Notes: a model not told the origin generated them from the letters alone. A stretch of 64,000 bases of DNA from Immundisolibacter cernigliae (GCF_001697225.1 NZ_CP014671.1:2728001-2792000), one strand, 5' to 3'; shown: positions 16,711 through 25,690, numbered from the stretch's first letter. A program made the numbers and translations.

Positions 16711-18486
16711 ATGTCCGAATCGGCCCTGTTGTTGCCTTGTCCACCGGGTTTTACCGGTCTTCTGACGCAGCCCCTGCTGGTCGCCGCCAATCGCCTCAGC
16801 GGCCTGTCGTGCCTGAATGGCCTGTATCAGCATGCCCGGCAAGGCACGACGGACGGCGATTTTCTGGGCAGCGCGCTGGCGACACTCGGCGTGCGCTGCG
16901 AGCTGGACCCGCAGCGCCTGGCGCAGGTGCCGGGCAGCGGTCCGTTGGTGGTGGTGGCGAATCATCCGTTTGGCGGGGTGGAGGGCATGGCCCTGGCGCA
17001 GGCTCTGCGCCAGCGGCGGCCGGACCTGCGCATCCTGGCCAATCACCTGTTGGGGCGGGTGCCGGAACTCGATCCGCTGATGATTCATGTCAATCCGTTT
17101 GCAGGCGCAAACGCGACGCGGCAGAACCACGCCCCGCTGCGCCAGGCGCTGGCGTGGCTAAAGGGCGGCGGCGCGTTGTTGGTGTTCCCGGCCGGTACGG
17201 TGTCGCATTTGCATCTGCGCTCCCGGGCGGTGACGGACCCGCCCTGGCAGCCGACCGTGGCCTGGCTGGCGCGGCGCAGCCGGGCAACGGTGTTGCCGGT
17301 GTTTGTTGCCGGCCGCAACAGCGTTGGCTTTCAGCTGGCCGGACTGGTGTCGCCGCATTTGCGCACGGCCTTGCTGGTGCGCGAGCTGTTGCGCAGCCGC
17401 CAGCGGAAGCTGCGTGTGCAGGTCGGCCGGTCGATCGGGGCGAATGAACTGGATGAGTTGGCGGACGACGCCGAACGCACCGCCTGGCTGCGGCTGAAGG
17501 TCTATGCGCTGGCGCGTCGGCCCGCCGCCAAGCATCGCCCGGTCCGCGCGATGGCGGTCTGCACCGGACCGCAGTCGCAGTCGTTGCCGGCCGAGGTCGC
17601 CGCCTTGCCGGCCGACGCCCGCCTGCTGAGCCAAGGAAATTTCGCGGTTTATCTGACCTGCGCCGCGCAAATCCCGGGCGTACTGCAGGAAATCGGCCGC
17701 CAGCGCGAGCTGAGCTTTCGGGCCGCCGGCGAGGGCAGCGGCAAGGCGCTCGATCTGGATGACTTCGATCAGCACTACCTGCACCTGTGGCTTTGGGACC
17801 ATGCGCAGGGGCGTCTTGCCGGCGCCTATCGTCTGGCGCCGATCGATCGCGTGCTGGCCGAGCGCGGCGAGCGCGGCCTGTACGTGGCCAGTCTCTTCCG
17901 CTTCCGGCGCGGCGCCTTGCAGGCCCTGGGGCCGGCGCTGGAGCTGGGCCGCTCGTTCGTGGCCTGCGACTACCAGCGCGATTTTCAGCCGCTGCTGCTG
18001 CTGTGGCAGGGCATCGGTCGTTATCTGGTGGCCAATCCGCAGTACACGAAGCTGCTAGGCCCGGTCAGCATCGCCCGCACCTACAGCGACCAGTCGCGCG
18101 GGCTGATGGCGCACTACCTGAGCCGTTACTGCGCCAGCTCGGAGCTGGCCGGCGCCGTGCGCGGCAACTATCGGCCGCGCCGGCCGGCCCTGCGGGGGCT
18201 GGGCGACGCCACCGTGGCGCGGCTGCTGCAGGACGTGGACGCGGTGGCAAACCTGGTGTCGGCCATCGAGGACGACGGCAAGGGTCTACCGGTGTTGCTG
18301 CGTCATTACCTGAAACTGAACGGCCAGGTGCTGGCCTGGAACGTCGATCGCGCCTTCGGCGACGTGCTGGATGCGCTGCTGCTGGTCGACCTGCGGCGCA
18401 GCGATCTGCGCCTGCTGCGTCGTTATATGGGCGCCGAGGGCGCGGTGCAGTTCCTGAGCCGGCACACCTTGCCCGCAGCGGCTTGA
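16711..18486 (+). CDS. olsF: bifunctional acyltransferase: PlsC-like N-terminus fused to OlsB/GNAT-like C-terminus (OlsF-like)
   Basis: A 591-residue fusion. Residues ~20-250 are a lysophospholipid acyltransferase domain with NHPFGGVEGMA (catalytic His block) and GGALLVFPAGTVS. Residues ~290-590 resemble the OlsB/haemolysin-type GNAT domain (LDDFDQHYLHLWLWDHAQGRLAGAYRL in parts, GRSFV, LWQGIGRYLVANPQYTKLLGPVSIA). In OlsF the C-terminal domain N-acylates ornithine and the N-terminal domain O-acylates the product, giving the phosphorus-free ornithine lipid. ATG 16711 is preferred over an in-frame TTG at 16621. No neighbouring gene shares the pathway. Formation of ornithine lipid is inferred from domain order. 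Confidence 0.75.
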   Translation: MSESALLLPCPPGFTGLLTQPLLVAANRLSGLSCLNGLYQHARQGTTDGDFLGSALATLGVRCELDPQRLAQVPGSGPLVVVANHPFGGVEGMALAQALRQRRPDLRILANHLLGRVPELDPLMIHVNPFAGANATRQNHAPLRQALAWLKGGGALLVFPAGTVSHLHLRSRAVTDPPWQPTVAWLARRSRATVLPVFVAGRNSVGFQLAGLVSPHLRTALLVRELLRSRQRKLRVQVGRSIGANELDELADDAERTAWLRLKVYALARRPAAKHRPVRAMAVCTGPQSQSLPAEVAALPADARLLSQGNFAVYLTCAAQIPGVLQEIGRQRELSFRAAGEGSGKALDLDDFDQHYLHLWLWDHAQGRLAGAYRLAPIDRVLAERGERGLYVASLFRFRRGALQALGPALELGRSFVACDYQRDFQPLLLLWQGIGRYLVANPQYTKLLGPVSIARTYSDQSRGLMAHYLSRYCASSELAGAVRGNYRPRRPALRGLGDATVARLLQDVDAVANLVSAIEDDGKGLPVLLRHYLKLNGQVLAWNVDRAFGDVLDALLLVDLRRSDLRLLRRYMGAEGAVQFLSRHTLPAAA

Positions 18487-18504
18487 ACGGGCGAGCCGCC
18501 CTGA

Positions 18505-18680
18505 AGGAAACGCTCAATAAATCCATATTGGATTTCTTGGCGCTCGCCACCTGGAAAGACCTTGGAGCGCAGCTTAGCTGCACGATGATCGCCCGGCACA
18601 GCCGGGTTTCCACTGTGTTCCGATGGCTCAAAAATCAGCAGCTTGCAGCCACTGATTTTGGCAGCGCATAACTGCGCTGC
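18505..18680 (+). repeat. dispersed structured repeat, copy A
   Basis: Positions 18505-18626 align over their whole length with the reverse complement of 38803-38926, with scattered mismatches. Shared blocks are GCTCAATRAATCCAT, TTGG...CTCGCCACCTGG, a GCGCAGCTT-GCTGC hairpin and the perfect hairpin CCCGGCACAGCCGGG. Copy A continues with an AAAATCAG...CTGATTTT inverted repeat (18630-18659) and a perfect 8-bp stem, GCAGCGCA-TAAC-TGCGCTGC (18661-18680). There is no transposase or coding sequence. It is probably a non-autonomous mobile element or a REP-like RNA-structured element. Confidence 0.7.
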
Positions 18681-19135
18681 GGGAAATGCTGCCTACTTCA
18701 GTATCTCCTCAACCGAAAACTGCACGCTGGCCACGGCGCATCGGCGTGGCGGTAGCCCTCGAGGCTGCGCGCGCGGCGCCGGATAGGCCGCATCGGCTCA
18801 CAGGCCCGCGACGAAAGGTTCGACTTCCGGTTCCAGCGCCTGGCGCGCAAGGCCACTTGCGGGCACCTGAGGCCATCGAGCCCAGACAGGGCCGGCGCGG
18901 TTGGCGTGCTACTGCGGGGGGCGCCCCATGTGGGCCGTTTCGGTTCGTCCAGCGCGGTGTCCGGTTGGGAGTGGCCGGGGTGTTCCAGGTAATCGGCCGC
19001 CAGATGCGCGGCGTCACGGTTGTCGCAGGCTACCCGCATCGAAAGATTGGGCCTCAAATCCGGCGTTTCGGCACTGTAAGGCGGCGGTCGGGACGGCGAT
19101 GGAATTGAACCTTTGGACAAGGTCATGCGCAGCAC
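18681..19135. other. intergenic stretch before lexA with no supported gene
   Basis: About 455 bp between the structured repeat and the lexA promoter. Short open frames exist on both strands, but none has a ribosome-binding site, a recognisable domain or length above about 150 codons. I see no gene here. The only oddity is a minus-strand peptide stretch (RVACDNRDAAHLAADYLEHP, near 18960-19030) that looks more gene-like than its surroundings and may be the remnant of a lost gene. Confidence 0.5.
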
Positions 19136-19164
19136 TTGTGGAAACATTCATTAGCACTATCTAA
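19136..19164 (+). promoter_or_regulatory. lexA promoter with self-operator (TTAG-N6-CTAA)
   Basis: A possible -35 TTGTGG (19136-19141) and -10 TATCTA (19158-19163) are 16 bp apart. The palindrome TTAGCACTATCTAA (19151-19164) overlaps the -10 and lies 37 bp before the lexA ATG. TTAG-N6-TACTA type sites are the reported LexA boxes of Xanthomonas/Xylella, whereas the E. coli CTGT-N8-ACAG box is absent. Autoregulation is inferred. Confidence 0.55.
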
Positions 19165-19201
19165 TAAGCCTTGTGCCATCGCCGCGGAAGGGGTTGTTCA
19201 A

Positions 19202-19795
19202 ATGAAACTGACTACACGACAAAAACAGGTTCTGGACTTCATCACCACAGCAGTGACCGAAGCCGGCATGCCGCCGACGCGGGTGGAAATCGCCCGCCAG
19301 TTCGGTTTTCGTTCCATCAATGCCGCCGAGCAGCACCTGCGGGCGCTGGCGCGCAAGGGCGCCATCGATCTGATGGCCGGCACCTCGCGCGGCATTCGCC
19401 TGAAGCTGTCGACCGGATTGCCGGTGGTCGGGCAGGTCGCGGCCGGCAGTCCGCTGCTGGCCGAGGAGAACCTGCAGGGCACGCGCGCACTCAGCGGCAC
19501 GCTGTTCAATCCGAAGGCCGATTATCTGCTGCGCGTGAGCGGACTTAGCATGCGCGACGCCGGCATTCTGGACGGCGACCTGCTGGCCGTGCATGCCACG
19601 CCCAAGGCCAACAACGGCGATCTGGTGGTGGCGCGCATCGATGGCGAGGTGACCGTCAAGCGCTTCCAGCGCAAGGGCGGCAAGGTCACGTTGCTGGCGG
19701 CGAATCCGGATTTCGCGCCGATCGAGATCGATCCGCGCAAGCACGAGTTCGCGATCGAAGGCCTGGGCGTGGGTCTGCTGCGCAATCTGGCTTGA
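19202..19795 (+). CDS. lexA: LexA repressor (SOS regulator, self-cleaving)
   Basis: Represses DNA-damage genes and cleaves itself when RecA is activated. The 197-residue protein has an N-terminal winged helix ([11 protein letters not shown] ... [20 protein letters not shown]), the Ala81-Gly82 cleavage site in [13 protein letters not shown], the catalytic Ser116 in [15 protein letters not shown] and Lys153 in EVTVKRF. ATG 19202 is chosen because it gives the usual LexA N-terminus. The recognition helix reads SINAAEQHL rather than the enterobacterial SPNAAEEHL, in line with a different operator. No recA follows, unlike in Xanthomonas; egtD lies convergent downstream. Confidence 0.95.
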   Translation: MKLTTRQKQVLDFITTAVTEAGMPPTRVEIARQFGFRSINAAEQHLRALARKGAIDLMAGTSRGIRLKLSTGLPVVGQVAAGSPLLAEENLQGTRALSGTLFNPKADYLLRVSGLSMRDAGILDGDLLAVHATPKANNGDLVVARIDGEVTVKRFQRKGGKVTLLAANPDFAPIEIDPRKHEFAIEGLGVGLLRNLA

Positions 19796-19825
19796 CGGCG
19801 TTCCCGGCGGTCCGGGCAGCGCGTT

Positions 19826-20791
19826 TCAGCGGCGCCGCAAGTAGAGCACGCCGAACAGTTCGCCGGTATCGGCCCAGGTCTGCCGCGGCTCAAAACCGGC
19901 CTGCGTGGCCAGGTGCCGGAACTCGTCGGGTCGGTACTTGTACGAATTCTCGGTGTGGATGGATTCGCCGGCAGTGAACTCGAACGCCTGACCGGCCAGC
20001 CGCACGGTTTGCGCACGCAGGCTGTCCAGGTGCATTTCGATGCGTCCGGCAGCGGCGTTGTAGAAGGCGCGGTGGGCGAAGGCACTCAGATCGAAGTTGG
20101 TTCCCAGTTCCCGGTTGCAGCGGGCCAGCAGGTTCAGGTTGAAGGCGGCGGTGACGCCGGCGCTGTCGTTATAGGCGGCGTTCAGGATGGCCGGGTCTTT
20201 CTTCAGGTCCACGCCGATCAGCAGACCATCACCGGCGGTGAGCTGGTGTGCAACGTTTTTGAGGAATCGCAGCGCCTCCAGCGGCGCGAAGTTGCCGATG
20301 CTGGAGCCGGGGAAGAACGCCAGCCGGCGCTGCCCGCCGCGCGCCACCCGCGGCAGCGTGAACGGCCGCGTGTAGTCGGCGCACACCGCCATCAGGTGCA
20401 GCGCCGGATAGTCCTGCGCCAACGTGTGGCAGGCGCCCAGCATGTGCTGGCGCGAGATGTCGATCGGCATGTACACGTCCGGCGCCAGGGCATCGAGCAG
20501 CAAGCGCGTCTTCATGCTGCTGCCGCTGCCGTATTCCACCAGCACACCGCCGCGACCGGCGAGGTCGGCGATCTGGGGCGCCGCTTCGGTGAGGATGTCG
20601 ATCTCGGTGCGCGTCGGGTAGTACTCCGGCAGTTCGCAGATCCGGTCGAACAGGGCGGAGCCGACCGCGTCGTAAAAGAACTTGCACGGCAGGCTCTTGT
20701 GCGGCTTGGTCAGGCCTTCCAGCACGGCGGTGCGAAAGTCCTCCTGTTCCGGGGCGAGATCGTGCAGGCGCAGTTTGGCGAGTGTGTTCAT
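19826..20791 (-). CDS. egtD: L-histidine N-alpha-methyltransferase EgtD
   Basis: Trimethylates histidine to hercynine with SAM, the first step of ergothioneine synthesis. The 321-residue protein has the EgtD N-terminus (FRTAVLEGLTKPHKSLPCKFFYDAVGSALFDRICELPEYYPTR in parts), the SAM loop EYGSGSSMKTRLLLDAL, PIDIS, FFPGSSIGNF, LIGVDLKKD, YNDSAGVTAAFNLNLL and the C-terminal IHTENSYKY. Its ATG overlaps the repaired egtB stop (ATGA), so egtB and egtD form a coupled operon. egtA, egtC and egtE are not in the window. Confidence 0.96.
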   Translation of the reverse strand: MNTLAKLRLHDLAPEQEDFRTAVLEGLTKPHKSLPCKFFYDAVGSALFDRICELPEYYPTRTEIDILTEAAPQIADLAGRGGVLVEYGSGSSMKTRLLLDALAPDVYMPIDISRQHMLGACHTLAQDYPALHLMAVCADYTRPFTLPRVARGGQRRLAFFPGSSIGNFAPLEALRFLKNVAHQLTAGDGLLIGVDLKKDPAILNAAYNDSAGVTAAFNLNLLARCNRELGTNFDLSAFAHRAFYNAAAGRIEMHLDSLRAQTVRLAGQAFEFTAGESIHTENSYKYRPDEFRHLATQAGFEPRQTWADTGELFGVLYLRRR

Positions 20792-22082
20792 GGGTCATCT
20801 GCCAGGCGCAGGCCGGCGCAGGCCCAGCGCGCGTCAGGGGGAAGAAATTGCGGTAGGTGGCGCGCAGGTGATCGGCCGGTGTCAGGCAGCAACCGCCGCG
20901 CAGCACCATCTGGCCGGACATGAACTTGCCGTTGTACTCGCCGACCGCGCCCTCGGCCGGCCGGTAGCGCGGGTACGGCAGGTAGGCGCTGGCGGTCCAC
21001 TCCCAGACGTCGCCGAACATCTGCTTGAAGCCGGCGCGGGCCCCGGCCGGCTGGGCTTCGAGCCGGTCCTGGTCCAGAAAATTGCCGCCGGCCGGGGCGG
21101 CGATCGTTCGGGCGGCCGCCTCCCATTCGAACTCAGTCGGCAGGCGCCGGCCGGCGAAGCGGGCATAGGCGTCGGCTTCGTAAAAGCTCAGGTGACTGAC
21201 CGGCGTGGCCGGATCGAGGGCACGCATGCCGCCGAGTGTGAACACCTGCCAGCCGTCTTCGCACTTTTCCCAGTACAGCGGGGCCGTCCAGCCGCGCGCC
21301 TGCACCGCAGCCCAGCCGTCCGACAGCCACAGTTCGGGCGTTTGATAACCGCCCGCGGTGATGAAGTCCAGGTATTCGCCACAGGTGACCAGGCGATCGG
21401 CCAGCCGATACGGGGGCAGGAAAACGCGGTGGCGCGGTGTTTCGTTGTCGAAGGCAAACCCCGGTCCATCGTGTCCGATCTGCACCATGCCGCCGTCGCA
21501 TGACAGGAAGTTGACTGCGGCCGTGGTGTCCGCAGCGGTCTGCGGCAGATCCTCGCGATAGGCCGGCCGCAGCGGATTGGCGTGGAAGTTGTGCTTCACG
21601 TCCATCAGCAGCAGTTCCTGGTGTTGCTGCTCGTGGTTGAGGCCCAGTTCCAGCAGCGGCGCCAGGCGCGCCCAGCCCGCTGGGTCCAGCGTGTCCAGCA
21701 GGGCTGTCAGGTGCCGATCCACATGCGCCCGGTAGGCGAGCACTTCGTCGGTGGTGGGCCGGGCCAGCAGGCCGCGCCGCGCGCGCGCGTGAAATGGCCC
21801 GACCTGGTTGTAGTAGGAATTGAACAGATAGCCATAGCGGGGATGAAACGGGCGATAAGCCGGCAGGTTTGGCGCCAGGAGGAAGGTCTCGAAAAACCAG
21901 CTCGTATGCGCTAGGTGCCATTTGGGCGGGCTCACGTCCGGCATGGACTGGATCACCATGTCCTCGACGGTGAGCGGTGCGCACAGGGACTGCGTCAACC
22001 GGCGCACGGCCAGCAGACGATCGACCAGTTCGGCGGGTGCCGGGTGTGATGCAAAGGCGCTGGCGTGGGCGATGCTCGCCAT
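20788..22082 (-). CDS. egtB: ergothioneine biosynthesis sulfoxide synthase EgtB, frameshifted near its 3' end
   Basis: Non-haem iron enzyme that forms the C-S bond between hercynine and a thiol donor. It has an N-terminal DinB-like domain with the iron ligands WHLAHTSWFFE and LNHEQQHQELLLMD (HX3HXE), and a C-terminal FGE-sulfatase domain (GYQTPELW, RLPTEFEWEAAA, MFGDVWEWTASAY, VLRGGCCLTPADHLRATYRNFFP). After NFFP the frame departs from the family. One more C in the five-C run (plus-strand G 20837-20841) restores NFFPPDARWACAGLRLADDP and a TGA at 20790-20788 that overlaps egtD. Repaired length is 431 residues. It starts at ATG 22082. Confidence 0.92.
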
Positions 22083-22119
22083 GCGTGATTTCCCCTCGTG
22101 CAGCCGTTCATACTGGCCG

Positions 22120-22148
22120 TTGGTGGCACTTGGCGTTGGTGCTAGTAT
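22120..22148 (+). promoter_or_regulatory. sigma-70-like promoter for the dioxygenase operon
   Basis: TTGGTG (22120-22125) and TAGTAT (22143-22148) are separated by exactly 17 bp, on the plus strand, in the 275-bp divergent gap between egtB and the first Rieske alpha gene. The leader to the ATG at 22358 would be about 200 nt. No operator palindrome was recognised in the leader. Confidence 0.45.
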
Positions 22149-22357
22149 CCGGAAACCCGCTGACAGCGCAAATGCGCCGCGGCCGCGATGACATCCGGTG
22201 GCGCCGGATGGGGCCAGTGGCGGTTAAACTTGCGCGTGTTGAGCCCCGGCACGGATGCCGGCGCAGCGCCGTCGATGTTCCTCATTAAAACGGGTGGTCA
22301 GCGACGAGCACACTGGCGTCGCCGCACCGACAGCATTCAAAGCAGGGGATTGAGACG

Positions 22358-23713
22358 ATGAAGCCGAACGAGTTGACTGCGCCCGACATTGACCGGTTGG
22401 TCGTTGACCTGGCCGATCAGGGCGAATTTCATGTCCACCGCGACGTGTTCCGCGATCCGGCGGTGTTCGAGCTGGAGATGAAATACATCTTCGAGCGCAA
22501 CTGGGTGTTCGTGGGTCTGGACAGCCAGGCCCCGAACCCGAACGACTACTTCACCACCTGGGTCGGCCGCCAGCCGATCATCGTGGCGCGCGACAAGCAC
22601 GGCAAACTGGGCGCCTTCATCAACTCGTGCGCCCACAAGGGCGCACGCATTGCCCATCACCGTGACGGCAACGCCAAGCAGTGGGTGTGCTCGTACCACG
22701 GCTGGGCCTACGACACGGCCGGCGCGTGCATCTACATCAAGGACCAGGACGCCGGCTGCTACGCCGAGCCGTTCAACAAACTGGACCACGGCCTCAAGAA
22801 AGTGAAGTTCGGCCAGTACCGGGGCTTCCTGTTCGCCAGCCTGTCGGACGATGTGCCACCGCTCGATGAGCATCTGGGTGGGGCCAAAGAGCTTCTGGAC
22901 CTGGTCTGGGACCAGGGGCCGGACGGCATCGAGGCCATCCCCGGCGTGTCCAGCTACACCTACAACGCCAACTGGAAGATGCAGGTCGAGAACTGCATCG
23001 ATGCCTATCACCTGACCTCCTGCCACCCGAGCTTCATGAATATCGTCAGCCGCCGCAAGGCCGGCGAGAGCGACAACAAGCAGGTCAAGTCGATCGACTT
23101 CAACCTCATGTCGCAGGTCAAGGGCGGCGGCTACACCTTCCCGCGCGGTCACGCGGTAGGCTTTTTCGACAATCCGGTGCCTCAGGAACGCGGCCTGTAC
23201 CAGCATCACGATGAGCTGGTGGCCCGTGTCGGTGAGCAGAAGGCGCGCTGGATGTACGCCGGGCGCAACCTGACCATCTACCCCAACGTGCAATTCGCCG
23301 AGAACGCCTCGCTGCAGATGCGCGTCATCCGGCCGCTGTCGGTGGACAAGACCGAGATGACCATCTACTGCCTGGGCGCCAAGGGCGAGAGCGATGCCGC
23401 GCGCGAGATCCGCGTGCGCCAGTACGAGGACTTCTTCAACACCTCGGGCATGGCGACGCCGGACGATACGATTGCCTACGAGGACTGCCAGGTTGGTTTC
23501 AAGGCTAGCGTGCTGACCCAGATGCAGGGTTACGGGCGCGGCATGACCAACGTGGTGGCAGGTGCGGACGAGCGGGCGACGGAGGTCGGTTTCACGCCCG
23601 CCACCAGCTCGACCGGCCCCTTCGCCATGCAGGACGAGACCGTCATGTTCGGCGGCTACCGTGCCTGGAAGAAATTCATCAAGGACGGGCTGGCGGCCGA
23701 CGGCGTGGCCTGA
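22358..23713 (+). CDS. Rieske ring-hydroxylating dioxygenase alpha subunit, tandem paralogue 1
   Basis: Catalytic large subunit of a multicomponent aromatic ring dioxygenase. The 451-residue protein has the Rieske centre SCAHKGARIAHH...CSYHGW (C91, H93, C111, H114) and the mononuclear iron facial triad ENCIDAYHLTSCH (H218, H223; D215 bridges the two centres in this family). It is followed 44 bp later by a second alpha gene of exactly the same length. The first ~230 residues of the two are nearly identical, while residues ~240-300 and the last ~70 differ. They share the beta subunit gene at 25150. No ferredoxin or reductase gene is adjacent. Confidence 0.92.
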   Translation: MKPNELTAPDIDRLVVDLADQGEFHVHRDVFRDPAVFELEMKYIFERNWVFVGLDSQAPNPNDYFTTWVGRQPIIVARDKHGKLGAFINSCAHKGARIAHHRDGNAKQWVCSYHGWAYDTAGACIYIKDQDAGCYAEPFNKLDHGLKKVKFGQYRGFLFASLSDDVPPLDEHLGGAKELLDLVWDQGPDGIEAIPGVSSYTYNANWKMQVENCIDAYHLTSCHPSFMNIVSRRKAGESDNKQVKSIDFNLMSQVKGGGYTFPRGHAVGFFDNPVPQERGLYQHHDELVARVGEQKARWMYAGRNLTIYPNVQFAENASLQMRVIRPLSVDKTEMTIYCLGAKGESDAAREIRVRQYEDFFNTSGMATPDDTIAYEDCQVGFKASVLTQMQGYGRGMTNVVAGADERATEVGFTPATSSTGPFAMQDETVMFGGYRAWKKFIKDGLAADGVA

Positions 23714-23757
23714 TCCATCCGCCAGCCGAAACGACATCTGACCGGAGCCAGACACTC

Positions 23758-25113
23758 ATGAAGGCAAACGAACTCAAATTCAGCGACATCGACCGCCTGA
23801 TCGTCGACAACGTCGATCAACACGAATTCTGGGTCCATCGCGACCTGTACCGCGACCCGGCGGTGTTCGAGCTGGAGATGAAATACATCTTCGAGCGCAA
23901 CTGGGTGTTCGTGGGTCTGGAAAGCCAGGCGCCGAACCCGAACGACTACTTCACCACCTGGGTCGGCCGCCAGCCGATCATCGTGGCGCGCGACAAGCAC
24001 GGCAAACTGGGCGCCTTCATCAACTCGTGCGCCCACAAGGGCGCACGCATTGCCCATCACCGTGACGGCAACGCCAAGCAGTGGGTGTGTTCCTACCACG
24101 GCTGGGCCTACGACACGGCCGGCGCCTGCATCTACATCAAGGACCAGGACGCCGGCTGCTACGCCGAGCCGTTCAACAAGCTCGATCACGGTCTCAAGAA
24201 GGTCAAGTTCGACGCTTATCGGGGCTTTCTGTTCGCCAGCCTGTCGGACGACGTACCGAGCCTGGACGAGCACCTGGGCGATGCCAAGAAGATGCTGGAC
24301 CTGGTCTGGGACCAGGGTCCGGATGGCATCGAGGCCATCCCCGGCGTGTCCAGCTACACCTACAACGCCAACTGGAAGATGCAGGTCGAGAACTGCATCG
24401 ATGCCTATCACCTGACCTCCTGCCATCCGAGCTTCATGAACATCGTCAGCCGCCGAAAGGCTGGCGAAAGTCGCAACACGCAGGTCAAGTCGATCGACTT
24501 CAACGTCATGGACGTAGTCAAGGGCGGCACGGCCTGTTTCCCCCGCGGCCATGCCGTCATCTACGCCACCAATCCCCTCGAGAACGAGCGCGGCATGTTC
24601 GTGCACAGGGACGAGGCGGTCGCTCGCTGCGGCGAGACCAAGACCAAGTGGATGCTGGCCACGCGCAACCTGACCATCTACCCCAACGTGCAGTTTGCCG
24701 AGAACGCCTCGCTGCAGATGCGCGTCATCCGGCCGCTGTCGGTGGACAAGACCGAGATGACCATCTACTGCATTGGCGCCAAGGGCGAGAGCGACGCCGC
24801 GCGCGAGATCCGCATCCGCCAGTACGAGGACTTCTTCAACACCTCGGGCCTGGCGACGCCGGACGACACCATTGCCTACGAGGATTGTCAGTTCGGCTTC
24901 CAGGCCAGGAATCTGGAATGGCTGCAGGGCACCGCGCGCGGCATCACCGGCTACCACACCGGCCCCGACGAACTGTCGCAGGAAATCGGCATACGGCCGG
25001 ACAGCGGCTTCATGGGTGCCATGGGCGCGTGGGACGAGACCGTCTATTACGGCGGCTACCGGGCCTGGAAGCAGTTCATCAAGGACGGGCTGGAAGCCGA
25101 CGGCCTGCTGTGA
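23758..25113 (+). CDS. Rieske ring-hydroxylating dioxygenase alpha subunit, tandem paralogue 2
   Basis: Second alpha subunit, also 451 residues, offset 1400 bp from paralogue 1. It has the same Rieske (SCAHKG...CSYHGW) and mononuclear iron (DAYHLTSCH) motifs. Nucleotides 23932-24089 match 22532-22689 without a mismatch, so duplication or gene conversion is recent. The variable block (VVKGGTACFPRGHAVIYATN ... KWMLATR) replaces paralogue 1's QVKGGGYTFPRGHAVGFFDN ... RWMYAGR, and the C-terminal region also differs. These segments line the substrate pocket in structurally known relatives, so the pair may have split substrate ranges. Confidence 0.92.
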   Translation: MKANELKFSDIDRLIVDNVDQHEFWVHRDLYRDPAVFELEMKYIFERNWVFVGLESQAPNPNDYFTTWVGRQPIIVARDKHGKLGAFINSCAHKGARIAHHRDGNAKQWVCSYHGWAYDTAGACIYIKDQDAGCYAEPFNKLDHGLKKVKFDAYRGFLFASLSDDVPSLDEHLGDAKKMLDLVWDQGPDGIEAIPGVSSYTYNANWKMQVENCIDAYHLTSCHPSFMNIVSRRKAGESRNTQVKSIDFNVMDVVKGGTACFPRGHAVIYATNPLENERGMFVHRDEAVARCGETKTKWMLATRNLTIYPNVQFAENASLQMRVIRPLSVDKTEMTIYCIGAKGESDAAREIRIRQYEDFFNTSGLATPDDTIAYEDCQFGFQARNLEWLQGTARGITGYHTGPDELSQEIGIRPDSGFMGAMGAWDETVYYGGYRAWKQFIKDGLEADGLL

Positions 25114-25149
25114 CGCCGCGGCGCCATCAACAATTTCATTTGCAAGGGG

Positions 25150-25659
25150 ATGACCGTGACCGATTTAGTCAGGGCACTGGCCGAAGCCAGTCAGGTGCTG
25201 TATCGAGAAGCCATGTATGTCGACGCCCAGCGCTGGGACGAGTGGCTGGGCCTGTTCACCGATGACTGCGAGTACTGGCTGCCGGCCTGGAAGGGTGAGC
25301 ACGCGCTGACCGCCAACCCGAAGCGCGAGATCTCGCTGATCTACTACGGCACCCGGGCTGGCCTGGAGGACCGCGTCTGGCGCATCCGCTCCGGCCAGTC
25401 CATCGCCAGCACGCCGCTGCCGCGCACCACCCACGCCGTGCACAACATCCTGGTCGAGGACGTGACCGCCGACAGCATGACCGTGCTGTCCACCTGGACC
25501 GCGCACTGCTTTTTCCACAAGCTGAACGCCAGCGAAGTGTTTTTCGGCGATTACCGGCACAGCCTGCGCATGAGCGCCGATGGCTGGAAGATCGCCCGCA
25601 AGTACATCGTGCTCAAGAACGATTACGTGCCGACCATGCTCGACATCTACAACATCTGA
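25150..25659 (+). CDS. ring-hydroxylating dioxygenase beta subunit
   Basis: Small structural subunit of the alpha3beta3 oxygenase (NTF2-like / scytalone dehydratase fold). The 169-residue protein has the family pattern YREAMYVDAQRWDEWLGLFTDDCEYWLPAW in parts, EISLIYYGTRAGLEDRVWRI, a TPLPRTTHAVHNI stretch and the C-terminal KIARKYIVLKNDY. It starts at ATG 25150 with AGGGG just upstream, 36 bp after the second alpha gene, and probably serves both alpha subunits. The ThDP enzyme gene follows after 31 bp. Confidence 0.93.
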   Translation: MTVTDLVRALAEASQVLYREAMYVDAQRWDEWLGLFTDDCEYWLPAWKGEHALTANPKREISLIYYGTRAGLEDRVWRIRSGQSIASTPLPRTTHAVHNILVEDVTADSMTVLSTWTAHCFFHKLNASEVFFGDYRHSLRMSADGWKIARKYIVLKNDYVPTMLDIYNI

Positions 25660-25690
25660 CCGCCGACTCGATTCATCAGGAGCCATTGCA

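Noticed and set aside
18698-19147. Minus-strand ORF of 149 codons upstream of lexA
   Set aside because: No ribosome-binding site, no recognisable domain, and mixed low-complexity composition. Kept only as a note in the intergenic feature.
20229-20787. EgtB extension of nearly 190 residues past its natural end
   Set aside because: It is an out-of-frame reading of egtD caused by the missing base in the five-base run.
22111-22145. Sigma-54 promoter (TGGCAC...TTGG) in front of the dioxygenase operon
   Set aside because: The spacing between the -24-like and -12-like parts is wrong by one base and the GC of the -12 is absent. The 17-bp sigma-70 spacing fits better.
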